A stretch of DNA of 64,000 nt, taken from Paenibacillus sp. 1_12 (GTDB lineage Bacteria; Bacillota; Bacilli; Paenibacillales; NBRC-103111). Both the position numbers and the translations under genes were made by a program. Below are positions 9,061-18,064 of the stretch, in pieces. The number at the start of each line of letters is the position of its first letter. Within the stretch, counting starts at the first letter, position 1. The stretch spans positions 27,426 through 91,425 of the forward strand of contig NZ_FOTE01000020.1 in assembly GCF_900114475.1 (NCBI RefSeq), given 5' to 3'. The notes below the pieces were generated by a model that had not been told where the DNA came from, did no database searches, and saw nothing but the letters and a program-made list of their open reading frames with translations.

Positions 9061-9735
9061 TTGTCACAAACTTTTCAGAAGCCGGAAGCGATGATTTTTG
9101 ATTTGGACGGAACTTTATTTCAAACCGAAACACTTTTACTGCCTGCCTACCATGCTACTTTCGAGCAAATGAGGACAGAAGGCATTTATAGTGGTGCAAC
9201 ACCACCGGAGAGCGCTATTCTTGGAAGTCTGGGAATGCTTCTTGAACATATTTGGCAGCGTGTCATGCCAGATGTGGAAGTACAGGTACATAGACGAGCT
9301 GACGAGCTGCTGTTGGATTATCAGATGAAAGGCTTGGAAAATGGAGAGGGCTCTTTGTACGAGGATGTTGCCGACACGTTGGCAGCACTGCATGCCCAAG
9401 GAATCCGTTTATTTATAGCGAGCAATGGATTAGAAGGCTATGTTAAAGGGGTTATGGAATTTAAAGGGTTAACGCCCATCTTCGAAGGCCTGTACAGCGC
9501 AGGTGAATTCCAGACAAAGTCCAAAGTTGATCTGGTGAAGCAGCTTTTGGAAACCTATGGCGTGAAATCGGCATGGATGGTCGGTGACCGTTCTTCTGAC
9601 GTGGAGGCAGGCAAAGAAAATGGCTTAACTGTAATCGGTTGTGATTATGCCGGGTTCCGCAATAAAGGCGAATTGGCTGGCGCTGATGCCCGTATAGCGA
9701 AATTTTCTGATATATTGGAATTAATCGAGAAATAA
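9061..9735 (+). CDS. HAD-superfamily hydrolase (phosphatase)
   Basis: 224 residues from the TTG at 9061, seven bases after AGGAGGG; the upstream in-frame ATG at 8986 lacks a ribosome site. HAD motifs are complete: FDLDGTLFQTE (nucleophile Asp, motif I), FIASNG (motif II), a lysine near TKSKVDLVKQL (motif III) and VGDRSSDVEAGKENG (motif IV). The alpha-helical cap suggests a phosphoglycolate-phosphatase-like or pyrophosphatase-like subfamily. The substrate is unknown. It ends at a strong bidirectional terminator facing the YheC/YheD cluster. Confidence 0.85.
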   Translation: MSQTFQKPEAMIFDLDGTLFQTETLLLPAYHATFEQMRTEGIYSGATPPESAILGSLGMLLEHIWQRVMPDVEVQVHRRADELLLDYQMKGLENGEGSLYEDVADTLAALHAQGIRLFIASNGLEGYVKGVMEFKGLTPIFEGLYSAGEFQTKSKVDLVKQLLETYGVKSAWMVGDRSSDVEAGKENGLTVIGCDYAGFRNKGELAGADARIAKFSDILELIEK

Positions 9736-9750
9736 GCTGTTTAATGGATA

Positions 9751-9797
9751 AAACAAACAACCGTGTGATCGCTGATGCTGACACGGTTGTTTGTTTT
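9751..9797. terminator. Bidirectional terminator
   Basis: Left arm AAACAAACAACCGTGT and right arm ACACGGTTGTTTGTTT form a perfect 16-base-pair stem with T-rich ends on both strands. It separates the HAD gene from the convergent yheC-like gene. Confidence 0.88.
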
Positions 9798-9817
9798 GGA
9801 TATATTCAATTTCGTAA

Positions 9818-10936
9818 TTAATCTTTATCATCTGAAATCTTGTATTTATTTTTGTTGTGATGCAGCCAAAGTGCGTATTCCAAAGGTCGCGTAATAGCTT
9901 TGCGGTACGTTTCACGTTCCCCGATTCGATAAAATACTTCACGCGAAGGCTTGGGATTGACCTCAAGCAGCCAAACCTTTCCTTTAGGATCAATGGCCAA
10001 ATCAATTCCGAGCTCACACTGCTTACCAAACTTACGCTCCAAAAAGTGGGCTAGGTGGATTCCCAACTTATTAGCCTCCTGCTGGATAGAAGCTACCTTC
10101 TCCTTATTGCCAAAACGCCGCATCAGCAGCTTTTCCATCGCGATGGCCGTACCGCCGCCGTGCAGGTTAGAGGTGACAGAGTGCATGGGGCCGATTCTTC
10201 CTGCACAACCCGTAACCTGCCACTCGCCATTACCATCCTTTTGAATGAGCATTCGGAAATCATGGACACGGCCATCCTTGAGTGTGAGCGAGATTCCCTG
10301 CTGTACGATGTAGCGGCCCTGAAGGCGCCAGCTGCCTAATTTGGTTGAAATTTGCGACTCGCTGATTTTTTGCTGGGGAATGATACGCCGCTGCTCATCC
10401 CTTCCCTGCATCAAATAAGTCGAATCTGATATTCGCTGCAGCCGCACGATGCCCCTACCACCAGTTCCGTTTCTCGGCTTCAAATAAATGCGTTGATGCT
10501 GTTTTAATAGACGGATCATATCTTTATGATCATTATAACGGACAGTTGCTGGTAGATGGTCAGCAATGTCGGAATCCTCCGATAAGGCTTGATGCATAGA
10601 CCATTTATTGGCCAGTGGACTGCTTAGATATTGAAGCTTTTTATGCTCGGCACGAAATCTGGAGATTTTATGAAAGTTATGAACACCGTGATAACGGCAG
10701 CGATCATAGATCAGCTCGGGAAGGAGAGCCCACTTGCGCTGCCATTTGCCGGAGGACATATCGTAAACCAGAGCTTTGATTTTTTTTTTGCGTTTATCCA
10801 CATCATCAGGTGTAAATACAAGTATTTGGACGCCCAGCTTATGTCCGTAAGTGCTAAGCTTACGAAAATAAGACAGCTCTTCCAGCCTTTGCTCCGATAA
10901 ATACATAGCTAATATGCCTAAACGATACGGAATCAT
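9818..10936 (-). CDS. YheC/YheD family ATP-grasp protein (short, YheC-like), copy 5
   Basis: 372 residues. Short-type member: no N-terminal beta domain, starting MIPYRLGILAMYLSE. ATP-grasp features are YLKPRNGTGGRGIV (phosphate-binding lysine/glycine loop), VHDFRMLIQKDG, SNLHGGGTA and ELGIDLAIDPKGKVWLLEVNPKPSR with the metal-binding Asp/Glu/Asn. These proteins associate with the spore coat in Bacillus; their ligase substrate is unknown. It is last in a five-gene minus-strand array, 14 bases after the previous copy, and ends at the bidirectional terminator. Confidence 0.9.
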   Translation of the reverse strand: MIPYRLGILAMYLSEQRLEELSYFRKLSTYGHKLGVQILVFTPDDVDKRKKKIKALVYDMSSGKWQRKWALLPELIYDRCRYHGVHNFHKISRFRAEHKKLQYLSSPLANKWSMHQALSEDSDIADHLPATVRYNDHKDMIRLLKQHQRIYLKPRNGTGGRGIVRLQRISDSTYLMQGRDEQRRIIPQQKISESQISTKLGSWRLQGRYIVQQGISLTLKDGRVHDFRMLIQKDGNGEWQVTGCAGRIGPMHSVTSNLHGGGTAIAMEKLLMRRFGNKEKVASIQQEANKLGIHLAHFLERKFGKQCELGIDLAIDPKGKVWLLEVNPKPSREVFYRIGERETYRKAITRPLEYALWLHHNKNKYKISDDKD

Positions 10937-10950
10937 GTTTCATCACCTGC

Positions 10951-12111
10951 TCACCTTGCTTTTTTGGACATGGTGTTAACTATCTTTTTTTTGGCTTTTT
11001 TGGATAAGTGAATGCAGTAGTTAATTAAATTGTCCAGAGACAGCTTGCGAATATGTGGCTCATCGAACTTCATAGGTTTTGAATTCGCTTCAAAAAACCA
11101 GATTTGGCCTGTTGTATCTACCCCAAGATCGAGAGACATTTCACCGAGGTTGCTGCCGCTGGCTTTTCCGATCTGCTTGGCTATCAGCAATGAGGCTGAC
11201 CTAGCCCGCTGTAAAATCTTTTTGCTCTCCGCTGCGCCAAAACCGGCACTGAGCAGTTTTGCAGGATCATCGATGGAGCCGCCTCGCGGCACATGTGTAG
11301 TAATGCTCAGCTTTCCAGCCAGCCGTGCGCCGATTCCGGCTACACTCCAGGCTCCTTTGCTGTTTTTTTGCACAAGCACCCGAAGATCGAAGGGGCGCTG
11401 CTTGTAAAGAGATAGTGAAATCGCTTGCTGCATAATATAGTCCTGCGTGACCATCATCTCATTAATTTGTGTCCACAGCTGCGACACGTTTGTATATCGG
11501 GAAATATGGCTTCTTGTTTTGTCTTGTACGCTTAGCTGGTATTTTTGCGTTTTGGACGTCTTTTCGATAATCCGGCTGACCTTCATAATGCCTTTGCCCG
11601 CTTTACCACGAATCGGCTTTAAATAAAGGCTTGAATGCTTGAGCAGCAGCTTATCCAGATCTTCACTGTTTGTCAGCTTTTGCGTGGTTGGAATATAAGG
11701 ACCGGTTTCTTTGGATTTATTCAACCACTCAAAGAGCGTCCATTTGTTGAAAAAGGAAGGATTGAAAAAATGGATGCTCCTGTGGCGCAAACAGCTCTGG
11801 AGAATGGGCTGTACCTCGGGAAGCTGCTCGAACTTACGGTAAGGAATCCGATTGTAAATAACATGAGGAAGAGGGAGCAGCTCCTTTTTCCATGACTTGG
11901 TTTTAAAGTTGTACGAATATCCTACGGCCTGATTGTTGGTCAGCTTGAAGTTGGCGGTCGTCATCACATACACATGAACACCCTTCGCTTCTCCCACAGC
12001 GATCAGGTCGATATAATTTTCTTTATTTCCCCTAAAAAGTCTCGTGTCATCGGAATGAGTGAGAATGGCCAAGGTAGGTCGTCGTGGTTTTTGGTGAAGG
12101 AGAGGTTCCAC
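10951..12111 (-). CDS. YheC/YheD family ATP-grasp protein (short, YheC-like), copy 4
   Basis: 386 residues from a GTG that directly abuts the TGA of the upstream copy, with AAGGAGGG eight bases before it. Motifs: LYLKPIRGKAGKGIMKV, DLRVLVQKNSKGAWSVAG, THVPRGGS and MSLDLGVDTTGQIWFFEANSKP. The C-terminus is lysine-rich. One departure is EMSLDLGVD where the other copies have ELGIDxxID, a mild divergence around the metal site. Translational coupling to copy 3 is likely. Confidence 0.9.
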   Translation of the reverse strand: MEPLLHQKPRRPTLAILTHSDDTRLFRGNKENYIDLIAVGEAKGVHVYVMTTANFKLTNNQAVGYSYNFKTKSWKKELLPLPHVIYNRIPYRKFEQLPEVQPILQSCLRHRSIHFFNPSFFNKWTLFEWLNKSKETGPYIPTTQKLTNSEDLDKLLLKHSSLYLKPIRGKAGKGIMKVSRIIEKTSKTQKYQLSVQDKTRSHISRYTNVSQLWTQINEMMVTQDYIMQQAISLSLYKQRPFDLRVLVQKNSKGAWSVAGIGARLAGKLSITTHVPRGGSIDDPAKLLSAGFGAAESKKILQRARSASLLIAKQIGKASGSNLGEMSLDLGVDTTGQIWFFEANSKPMKFDEPHIRKLSLDNLINYCIHLSKKAKKKIVNTMSKKAR

Positions 12112-13479
12112 TCATGATTCCCTCCTTGAGCGAAATCGGCTTAGGTATAAACAGTAGTCGTAAACATGCTTGAGCGCTGCCTTACCTTCTCCTTTGAGTG
12201 CGGGATGCTTGAAAATGGAACGACCTGGCTTGGAGTTGGCTTCAAACATCCAAATATGCTCGTTTTGGTCAATGCCAATATCAAAGCCAAGCTCACCGAG
12301 CATATGCTTGTCGTTACGTTCGAGCGCTTCCGCCAGCTTGATCGCAGATTCCTTGGCAGTGTTCAATACTTGCTCTGCACGCGAACCAAATATTTGCCGC
12401 AGTACCTGATCGGGGGTCATCAATTGGCCTCCTGAACGAACATGTGTGGTCACACTGCCTTTACCTGCCTTCTTGGCTCCGATGCCGGCGACTACCCATT
12501 GGTTGTTAATGTTCTTGGTTAAGTGAAAGCGGAAATCAATCGGACAGTTATCGATTTCAATGAGACGGATCCCCTGTTGGGCCACGTAATGGTTAAGTTT
12601 GGCATTGCTTCGATTCAGCATGGACATCAAGGAATCAAATCGGCTGAAGCGCAGCAGCACATTTTTGCCGTTGCGACGGTAGCGGGCGTAATAACCGCGT
12701 TTGGGATTGTAAGTTACCCGATAAATACCGATGCCGAGACTGCCGCCAGTTGGTTTTAAATAAATAAACTTGTGTTTATCAAGCATTTCCTTGATTTGAC
12801 CTGAAGAAGGGTTGATATGGGATTCAGGTACATGTCGAAAAGCATCTGTTCCTTCAAGTAAATTATATACATCCCACTTCTCGTAAAATGCCCAGTTAAA
12901 CAAAGGAATGCCTTTGCGCACAAAACGCTGCTTGAAATTGTTCATGGATGCCAGCTTTTCGGCTTTGCGGCTGGGTAAGCGATTGTATACCACATCCGGC
13001 AGCGGCACGGTTTTACGGTACCAGCCTCCTTCTGAGCGTGGAAAGGTGCCTAACACCGTTTCTTGGGACCAGTTGACATCGCTGGGAGAAAAGCCGAAAT
13101 AAAAGGATTTATCCGACCCCGCACGCATAAACTCGCGAAGAAATCCGGTACGTGAACCAAAAGGCGCTGTTGCGCTGGGCATGACATTCGTTAAGATACC
13201 GATGAGCGGTCCGATGCGGATATCTTTACCGTTATTGCACACCACCATGCTCGTTCCGAGTTTGGGAATACGCAGTTGAGTCATGATGGAAAGAGGGACA
13301 TGAAGATGATTGCCGGCTTTTTTAATCAGCTTGAGACCCACTGAGACGCTCTTGCTTCCCACATGCAGAATGACGGATCTGGTTTTTGCCAGCTTGAGGG
13401 ATCTCGCCAATTCACTGGTTAAGTAGATGACTTTTTCCTGCCTTTGTGTCACATGAATCGTGCAAGTTGTCAAACTCAT
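12112..13479 (-). CDS. yheD: YheC/YheD family ATP-grasp protein (long, YheD-like), copy 3
   Basis: 455 residues, matching the usual YheD length. About 100 N-terminal residues form a beta-rich domain ending in the shared IGPLIGILT segment, then the ATP-grasp core: IYLKPTGGSLGIGIYRV, DFRFHLTKNINNQWVVAG, THVRSGGQ and ELGFDIGIDQNEHIWMFEANSKPGR. The ATG has AGGAGG upstream. The 113-base gap in front holds two direct repeats. It is the second long copy in the array. Confidence 0.9.
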   Translation of the reverse strand: MSLTTCTIHVTQRQEKVIYLTSELARSLKLAKTRSVILHVGSKSVSVGLKLIKKAGNHLHVPLSIMTQLRIPKLGTSMVVCNNGKDIRIGPLIGILTNVMPSATAPFGSRTGFLREFMRAGSDKSFYFGFSPSDVNWSQETVLGTFPRSEGGWYRKTVPLPDVVYNRLPSRKAEKLASMNNFKQRFVRKGIPLFNWAFYEKWDVYNLLEGTDAFRHVPESHINPSSGQIKEMLDKHKFIYLKPTGGSLGIGIYRVTYNPKRGYYARYRRNGKNVLLRFSRFDSLMSMLNRSNAKLNHYVAQQGIRLIEIDNCPIDFRFHLTKNINNQWVVAGIGAKKAGKGSVTTHVRSGGQLMTPDQVLRQIFGSRAEQVLNTAKESAIKLAEALERNDKHMLGELGFDIGIDQNEHIWMFEANSKPGRSIFKHPALKGEGKAALKHVYDYCLYLSRFRSRRES

Positions 13480-13510
13480 GATTGGGGTTTCCTCCTAAAG
13501 TTTTTGCAAT

Positions 13511-13578
13511 AGCAAAAACTGACTTCGAAAGCATGTGCCATGTTGTTGTATAAGCAAAAACTGACGTCGATTGCATGT
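13511..13578. repeat. Two 26-bp direct repeats between yheC/yheD copies
   Basis: Copies at 13511-13536 and 13553-13578 begin AGCAAAAACTGAC and differ at three of 26 positions, with a 42-base period. They lie in the 5' leader of the long copy that starts at 13479. The 13-base core AAAACTGACTTCG recurs at about 30154 in the leader of the S8 protease gene, in the same orientation relative to its gene. Confidence 0.65.
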
Positions 13579-13592
13579 AAGAGTTTGCTGCT

Positions 13593-14828
13593 TTAACGAT
13601 GTGTAATTGCTGCAGTCGTTGCTAAACGATGTAGGCTATCGCTACCCGCAGGTACAGTTGAAATAAGTGGTGAGCGCGAATTTAATAAATAATGGGCATA
13701 GTGTATGGGTTTCGTAACAGCACGGATATAGGATGAAGCTTCATTAATACGTGTCAGGGCGGAGCGCCCGGGTTTTGAATTGACTTCCAATATCCACACG
13801 TGCCCCGACATATCGATTCCAAAATCAATGCCAAGCTCAGCCAGTTGGCCGTGACCGGATTCGAGCACCCCAGGAATGAGCTCGGATAGATTGTAAAGCT
13901 CTTCCAAAATCATATTTGCCTGGATGGAGGGGAACTGGCTGGTAAGAAAGCTGTCGACAGGAAGAGCGGTTCCGCCTCCATGAAGATTGGAGGTCAAACT
14001 ACCCTCCTGGCCTCTACGAACGGCCATGCCGGTAACGGACCATCTGCCAGTGCCATCCTTTTGCACAAGCGAGCGCACATCGTATGCATCGCCGGATTGT
14101 GTTTGCAGCAGCAGGTACTGCTGCTGCAGATAAGGGCGCCGTGCCGTGAATCGGCGCAGCCAGCGCAGGAGCGCCGCCTCGTCGGCGAAGCTTAGTGTGA
14201 TGCGCTGATTGTGCGCATCACGACCGCGCACGCTAAACGTCTGCGTTGTCTCGCTGCGCTGTACGTGCAGCACGCCGCGGCCCTGCGAGCCCGACTGCGG
14301 CTTCACAATCAGCTGGCCCTGCTCTCGCAGCCAGTCTGATACAGAATGCATGCTGCGCAGCGCCACGGTCCGTGGCAAATAGCAAGCGAAGCGTCCATCC
14401 TGTTCAAGCATGTGCTGGACTTCCAGCTTTCCCTTTAGGCCGCAGCCCAGAAACAGAGCATGATGCTCCTTCTGCAGTCTGCGGACAGCAGTACGGTGTT
14501 CCAAATATTGCGTGCGGTGCGTAAAAAAACATCGGTCATAGACAGCATCTGGCAGTGGATAGGTGCCCAAAACCCATCGTTTGCCTTGCTCCTCGTAGAT
14601 AAAGCCTTCGGTTCTTCCGTTCAGCCAGTCGATGCCCTGCGGAGTAAAAACGAATACGTTCAATCCAGACCGCCGACCTGCCACACATAAGCTTCTATAA
14701 AATGGACGACTCCCAAAAGGAGGTTTTTCGACAGCTCGAACTGCGGTGCGGCCCGAAGCAAGCCATTGGCCAGTTCGGGTCGTCATAATACCAAGGCTGT
14801 GCCGGAATGGATTTAACTCTGTCTCCAT
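13593..14828 (-). CDS. yheC: YheC/YheD family ATP-grasp protein (short, YheC-like), copy 2
   Basis: 411 residues from the ATG at 14828, 19 bases after the previous stop with a G-rich ribosome site; a start at 14864 would overlap the previous gene by 17 bases. Motifs: LIVKPQSGSQGRGVL, DVRSLVQKDGTGRWSVTG, SNLHGGGTA and ELGIDFGIDMSGHVWILEVNSKPGR. The middle section (about 14100-14350 on the plus strand) is visibly richer in GC than the neighbouring copies. The C-terminal tail of about 25 residues is not shared with the others. Confidence 0.88.
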   Translation of the reverse strand: METELNPFRHSLGIMTTRTGQWLASGRTAVRAVEKPPFGSRPFYRSLCVAGRRSGLNVFVFTPQGIDWLNGRTEGFIYEEQGKRWVLGTYPLPDAVYDRCFFTHRTQYLEHRTAVRRLQKEHHALFLGCGLKGKLEVQHMLEQDGRFACYLPRTVALRSMHSVSDWLREQGQLIVKPQSGSQGRGVLHVQRSETTQTFSVRGRDAHNQRITLSFADEAALLRWLRRFTARRPYLQQQYLLLQTQSGDAYDVRSLVQKDGTGRWSVTGMAVRRGQEGSLTSNLHGGGTALPVDSFLTSQFPSIQANMILEELYNLSELIPGVLESGHGQLAELGIDFGIDMSGHVWILEVNSKPGRSALTRINEASSYIRAVTKPIHYAHYLLNSRSPLISTVPAGSDSLHRLATTAAITHR

Positions 14829-14847
14829 GCCTCTCACCCCCGCCTTC

Positions 14848-16215
14848 TCAAAACTTTGCTGCATAGCGCGAGTACTGTACGACCTTCTTCACAGATGGCC
14901 GTATGGCTCTTGATGTGGAGAGGGCAGTATTATCTTCCTTCGATGGCTTGGAGTTGACTTCCAGCAGCCATATTCTTCCTTGTGTGTCCAGAGCCAAATC
15001 AATACCAAGTTCGGCGAAATGTCCCGGTATCTGCTTCTCGATCCCTTTGGCAATTGCCAAAGCCGCACGTCTGAGCTTCAGCGCTCCACCAGAGGCTGAG
15101 GTGGAATTGGAGCGAGCCAACGCTTCCCTGACGGTTGACAAGCTGCCGCCTCGAGCCAGATTGGATACAAAATGATGACCGCCGGCTGTTCTGGCAACAA
15201 TCGAAGTAATACTCCATTGTCCGGTATCATCGAGCTGTACCAAAGCGCGAAAGTCCACAGGTCTTCCACCTACCGAAATCAGGTTAAGGCCCTGTTGGAT
15301 TTGATAGCGTTGACGGTTGATCTTTTTGACAAAAGCATTGGCCAATTGGCTGGAATTTCCAAAGGCCAGCTTGTTCGCACCGTTTCGGGTTGTAAAATGG
15401 CATAAAAAGCCTCCGTCGATTTTTCGCTTGATTCGAATAATGCCTTTTCCCAGACTGCCGGTAATGGGTTTTAAAAAGACCGTGTCATATTTCGAACACA
15501 TTGCTTTCAACATCTGGGTATTTTTCAGCAAGTGCGAATCCGGCAAATAAATATGAAGACCGCTTTCTTTGCGAAGCGCGTCAAATACCTCGGTCTTGTT
15601 TAAATACTTCTCATTGAATAACACAGCCTGATTTTGCATTTTGGCATGCCGTATAAATTGCTGAACATTTGCGCGATTTTCCAGTTTCCGAGACGTTAGG
15701 CGATTATAAATGATATGAGGCAGCGGAAAAGCACGTTTAATCCATTTTCCAGCATAATGCCAGCCTCTCACCGTCTCGCCATGACCATTAACCTCATCGG
15801 GAGTAACGAAGTATACGGCGGCTCCGTACAGACGGCACGCATCATCCATTTCTCTGCAAAATGCGGTGACCGCACCGAAGGGTCTCTCAGGGGCCCCGGC
15901 ATGCGCACGACTGATCATCACGCCGATCAAGGGTCCGATATGGAGAGAGTGCGTGGAAGATTTATAATGAAGGCATAGCGGAATGCCATGGACAAGCCCC
16001 CACTTAGCGGCTATGGAGTCAGGGATCCGAAGGACACCGGCTTGCGACAAGGGAATGACCTTCACCTCATGCTTGGCTGATCCGAAACGCAGCTGCAATG
16101 ATGTTTGAGCAGTTATTTTCCACCTTTTCACCAAGGAATCGCTAAGCATGATCGTATGATCGTCTATCTGCAGACCGGCAGGTTGTATTTGAATCTTGAC
16201 CTTCGTTCTTTTCAC
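14848..16215 (-). CDS. yheD: YheC/YheD family ATP-grasp protein (long, YheD-like), copy 1
   Basis: 455 residues from the GTG at 16215, which follows AAGGAAGGAG by eight bases; the frame stays open to 16338 but has no better start. It has an N-terminal beta domain of about 100 residues ending IGPLIGVMIS, then FLKPITGSLGKGIIRI, DFRALVQLDDTGQWSIT, SNLARGGS and ELGIDLALDTQGRIWLLEVNSKPS. Same length and architecture as copy 3. It is the first gene of the array and diverges from the FapA-like gene across 246 bases. The ligase substrate is unknown. Confidence 0.9.
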   Translation of the reverse strand: MKRTKVKIQIQPAGLQIDDHTIMLSDSLVKRWKITAQTSLQLRFGSAKHEVKVIPLSQAGVLRIPDSIAAKWGLVHGIPLCLHYKSSTHSLHIGPLIGVMISRAHAGAPERPFGAVTAFCREMDDACRLYGAAVYFVTPDEVNGHGETVRGWHYAGKWIKRAFPLPHIIYNRLTSRKLENRANVQQFIRHAKMQNQAVLFNEKYLNKTEVFDALRKESGLHIYLPDSHLLKNTQMLKAMCSKYDTVFLKPITGSLGKGIIRIKRKIDGGFLCHFTTRNGANKLAFGNSSQLANAFVKKINRQRYQIQQGLNLISVGGRPVDFRALVQLDDTGQWSITSIVARTAGGHHFVSNLARGGSLSTVREALARSNSTSASGGALKLRRAALAIAKGIEKQIPGHFAELGIDLALDTQGRIWLLEVNSKPSKEDNTALSTSRAIRPSVKKVVQYSRYAAKF

Positions 16216-16461
16216 TCTTGCAACTCCTTCCTTGCGCCGACTTGTGTGACTTATCAAGTGATCTACTGCATCATATGAGGGCGTTTTACCCTTGGTGAAA
16301 AGAAAATGTCCGTTACACGGTAAATGAGCATGAGGCAAGCGCCATTTATTTTAAAACAAAAAATTTCTTTTATTAAATTTGTGTCAAAATACCTATGTTC
16401 GGAAGGGAATAGGTGAAATTTGTCTAATTGTAATTTAGGAGATAAGGAGGAGCTGAACCCA

Positions 16462-18045
16462 ATGAATATTTACGCCAACGAGTATTTCACTTTATCGGCT
16501 GTAGAGAACCGGGTTTATATATCGGTGTGTGAGCCTGATTATCCTTTCACGGAATTTGAGCAGGTGCTTCAAGCTGTTCCACGGGTGCAGATTACTCAAT
16601 TCGGCAGCTTGCGTAAGGTCATTCAGCAGAATCTTCCGGATAGGACGGAAGTAGGACGATTGAAGCCGGAGTATGAGCTTGTCATTAGCCCTGATTATAT
16701 GAAGGCCACGATACGGTATTATTTAAGTGAGGACGAATACGAATCGAAACAGCAGGAGCTCGCAGGGGCTATTTTGGGAGAGCTGAAGCAGAAGGGAATT
16801 ACCGAAGGTATTTTGTATGATGCGTTGAATGGGCCGTTTACAAGACAGGAAATGCTGATTGCACAGGGGATTCAGCCTGTTGAGGGTGTGGATGCGGTGA
16901 TCCGATATTTTGAGCTGTCTGAACGGAAGCCTACCATTCATCAGGACGGTACCGTTGATTATTATGAATTGAATTTCATTGATGAAGTAGAAGAAGGCGA
17001 TTGGCTGGGTGAGAAGATACTTGCCACGACCGGAATGCCCGGTCGCAATCTGAAGGGTGGCATTCTGCCGGCCAGAAAAGGACGCGACAAGCCACTATAT
17101 TATGATAAAGAAACAATTGAGGAGAACCAAGAGGACGGTAAGATCGTGCTTCGTGCCAAAATAAACGGTGCGGTGGCGAAGGCTGGACGCAGCATCGAGG
17201 TTCAGCGCGTACTGACCATTCATGGAGACGTAGGACCTAAGACGGGTAATATTGACTATGATGGAAGTGTGCAAATTACGGGGACGATCATGGATGGCTA
17301 TTCAGTGACCGCGACTCAGGATATTTCAATTTTGAGCCAAATGGGTATCGGTGCTGCGGAAAGCATTACGTCGGAAAGTGGCGATATCTTCATTAAAGGC
17401 GGTATCTTCGGCAAGGATCGTACCGTAATATCGGCAGCAAGGGATGTATTCGTAAAGCTTGCCAATGATTGCACGATACGTGCAGGTGAAAAAATTCATA
17501 TCGGCCTGTATTCGATGGGCAGCAAGCTGTATGCCAAATATGTATATCTGGACAAATCAAGGGGGAAAATTATAGGCGGCCTCGTACAAGCGCAGGTTCA
17601 AGTGATTTCAGCTTTTATAGGGAATGAAATGGAGCGGCCGACGGTTGTTCAGATCGAAGGCTTTAACCGCGCTCAGGTAAAGCAGGAGCTGGAAGCGCTG
17701 TTGAAGGAGTACCAGACACTGCTGACAGAAATTGAAAATGTCAGAAAAGAAGTTGATTTGTTCGGAGATCGTGGTGACAATGGAGATAGTCTGACGGGTA
17801 CACAAAAAAAGGATTTTATTTATTATTGGTCCAAACAGGAGTCCTCGGTAGATAAGATTCACCAACTGGAGGAAGCACGTAAAAAGCTGATGGCCTATTT
17901 GAGTGCCAAAGGCGACGGCGAAATTTCAATTATCCAAAAAGCTTTTCCGCGTACCATCCTACAAATTAAAGAAATGGAAAAGCATATCGAGCAAATTACG
18001 ACGGGCAGTTTTTATGTGAGTGAAAACAAGCTCTTTATTGAATAA
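16462..18045 (+). CDS. FapA family protein (DUF342)
   Basis: 527 residues from the ATG at 16462, behind AAGGAGG; the TTG at 16420 is less likely. The middle and C-terminal parts show the DUF342 beta-helix pattern: GMPGRNLKGGILPARKGRDKPL, VLTIHGDVGPKTGNIDYDGSVQITGTIMDGY, then repeated polymerising strands (SESGDIFIKGGIFGK, ITSES) and a C-terminal coiled coil (about residues 410-500). Such proteins localise to membranes or septa; their role in spore formers is not settled. The next gene starts 19 bases after its stop, and the two are likely one operon. Confidence 0.85.
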   Translation: MNIYANEYFTLSAVENRVYISVCEPDYPFTEFEQVLQAVPRVQITQFGSLRKVIQQNLPDRTEVGRLKPEYELVISPDYMKATIRYYLSEDEYESKQQELAGAILGELKQKGITEGILYDALNGPFTRQEMLIAQGIQPVEGVDAVIRYFELSERKPTIHQDGTVDYYELNFIDEVEEGDWLGEKILATTGMPGRNLKGGILPARKGRDKPLYYDKETIEENQEDGKIVLRAKINGAVAKAGRSIEVQRVLTIHGDVGPKTGNIDYDGSVQITGTIMDGYSVTATQDISILSQMGIGAAESITSESGDIFIKGGIFGKDRTVISAARDVFVKLANDCTIRAGEKIHIGLYSMGSKLYAKYVYLDKSRGKIIGGLVQAQVQVISAFIGNEMERPTVVQIEGFNRAQVKQELEALLKEYQTLLTEIENVRKEVDLFGDRGDNGDSLTGTQKKDFIYYWSKQESSVDKIHQLEEARKKLMAYLSAKGDGEISIIQKAFPRTILQIKEMEKHIEQITTGSFYVSENKLFIE

Positions 18046-18064
18046 AATCAAAGGGGATGCTCCA

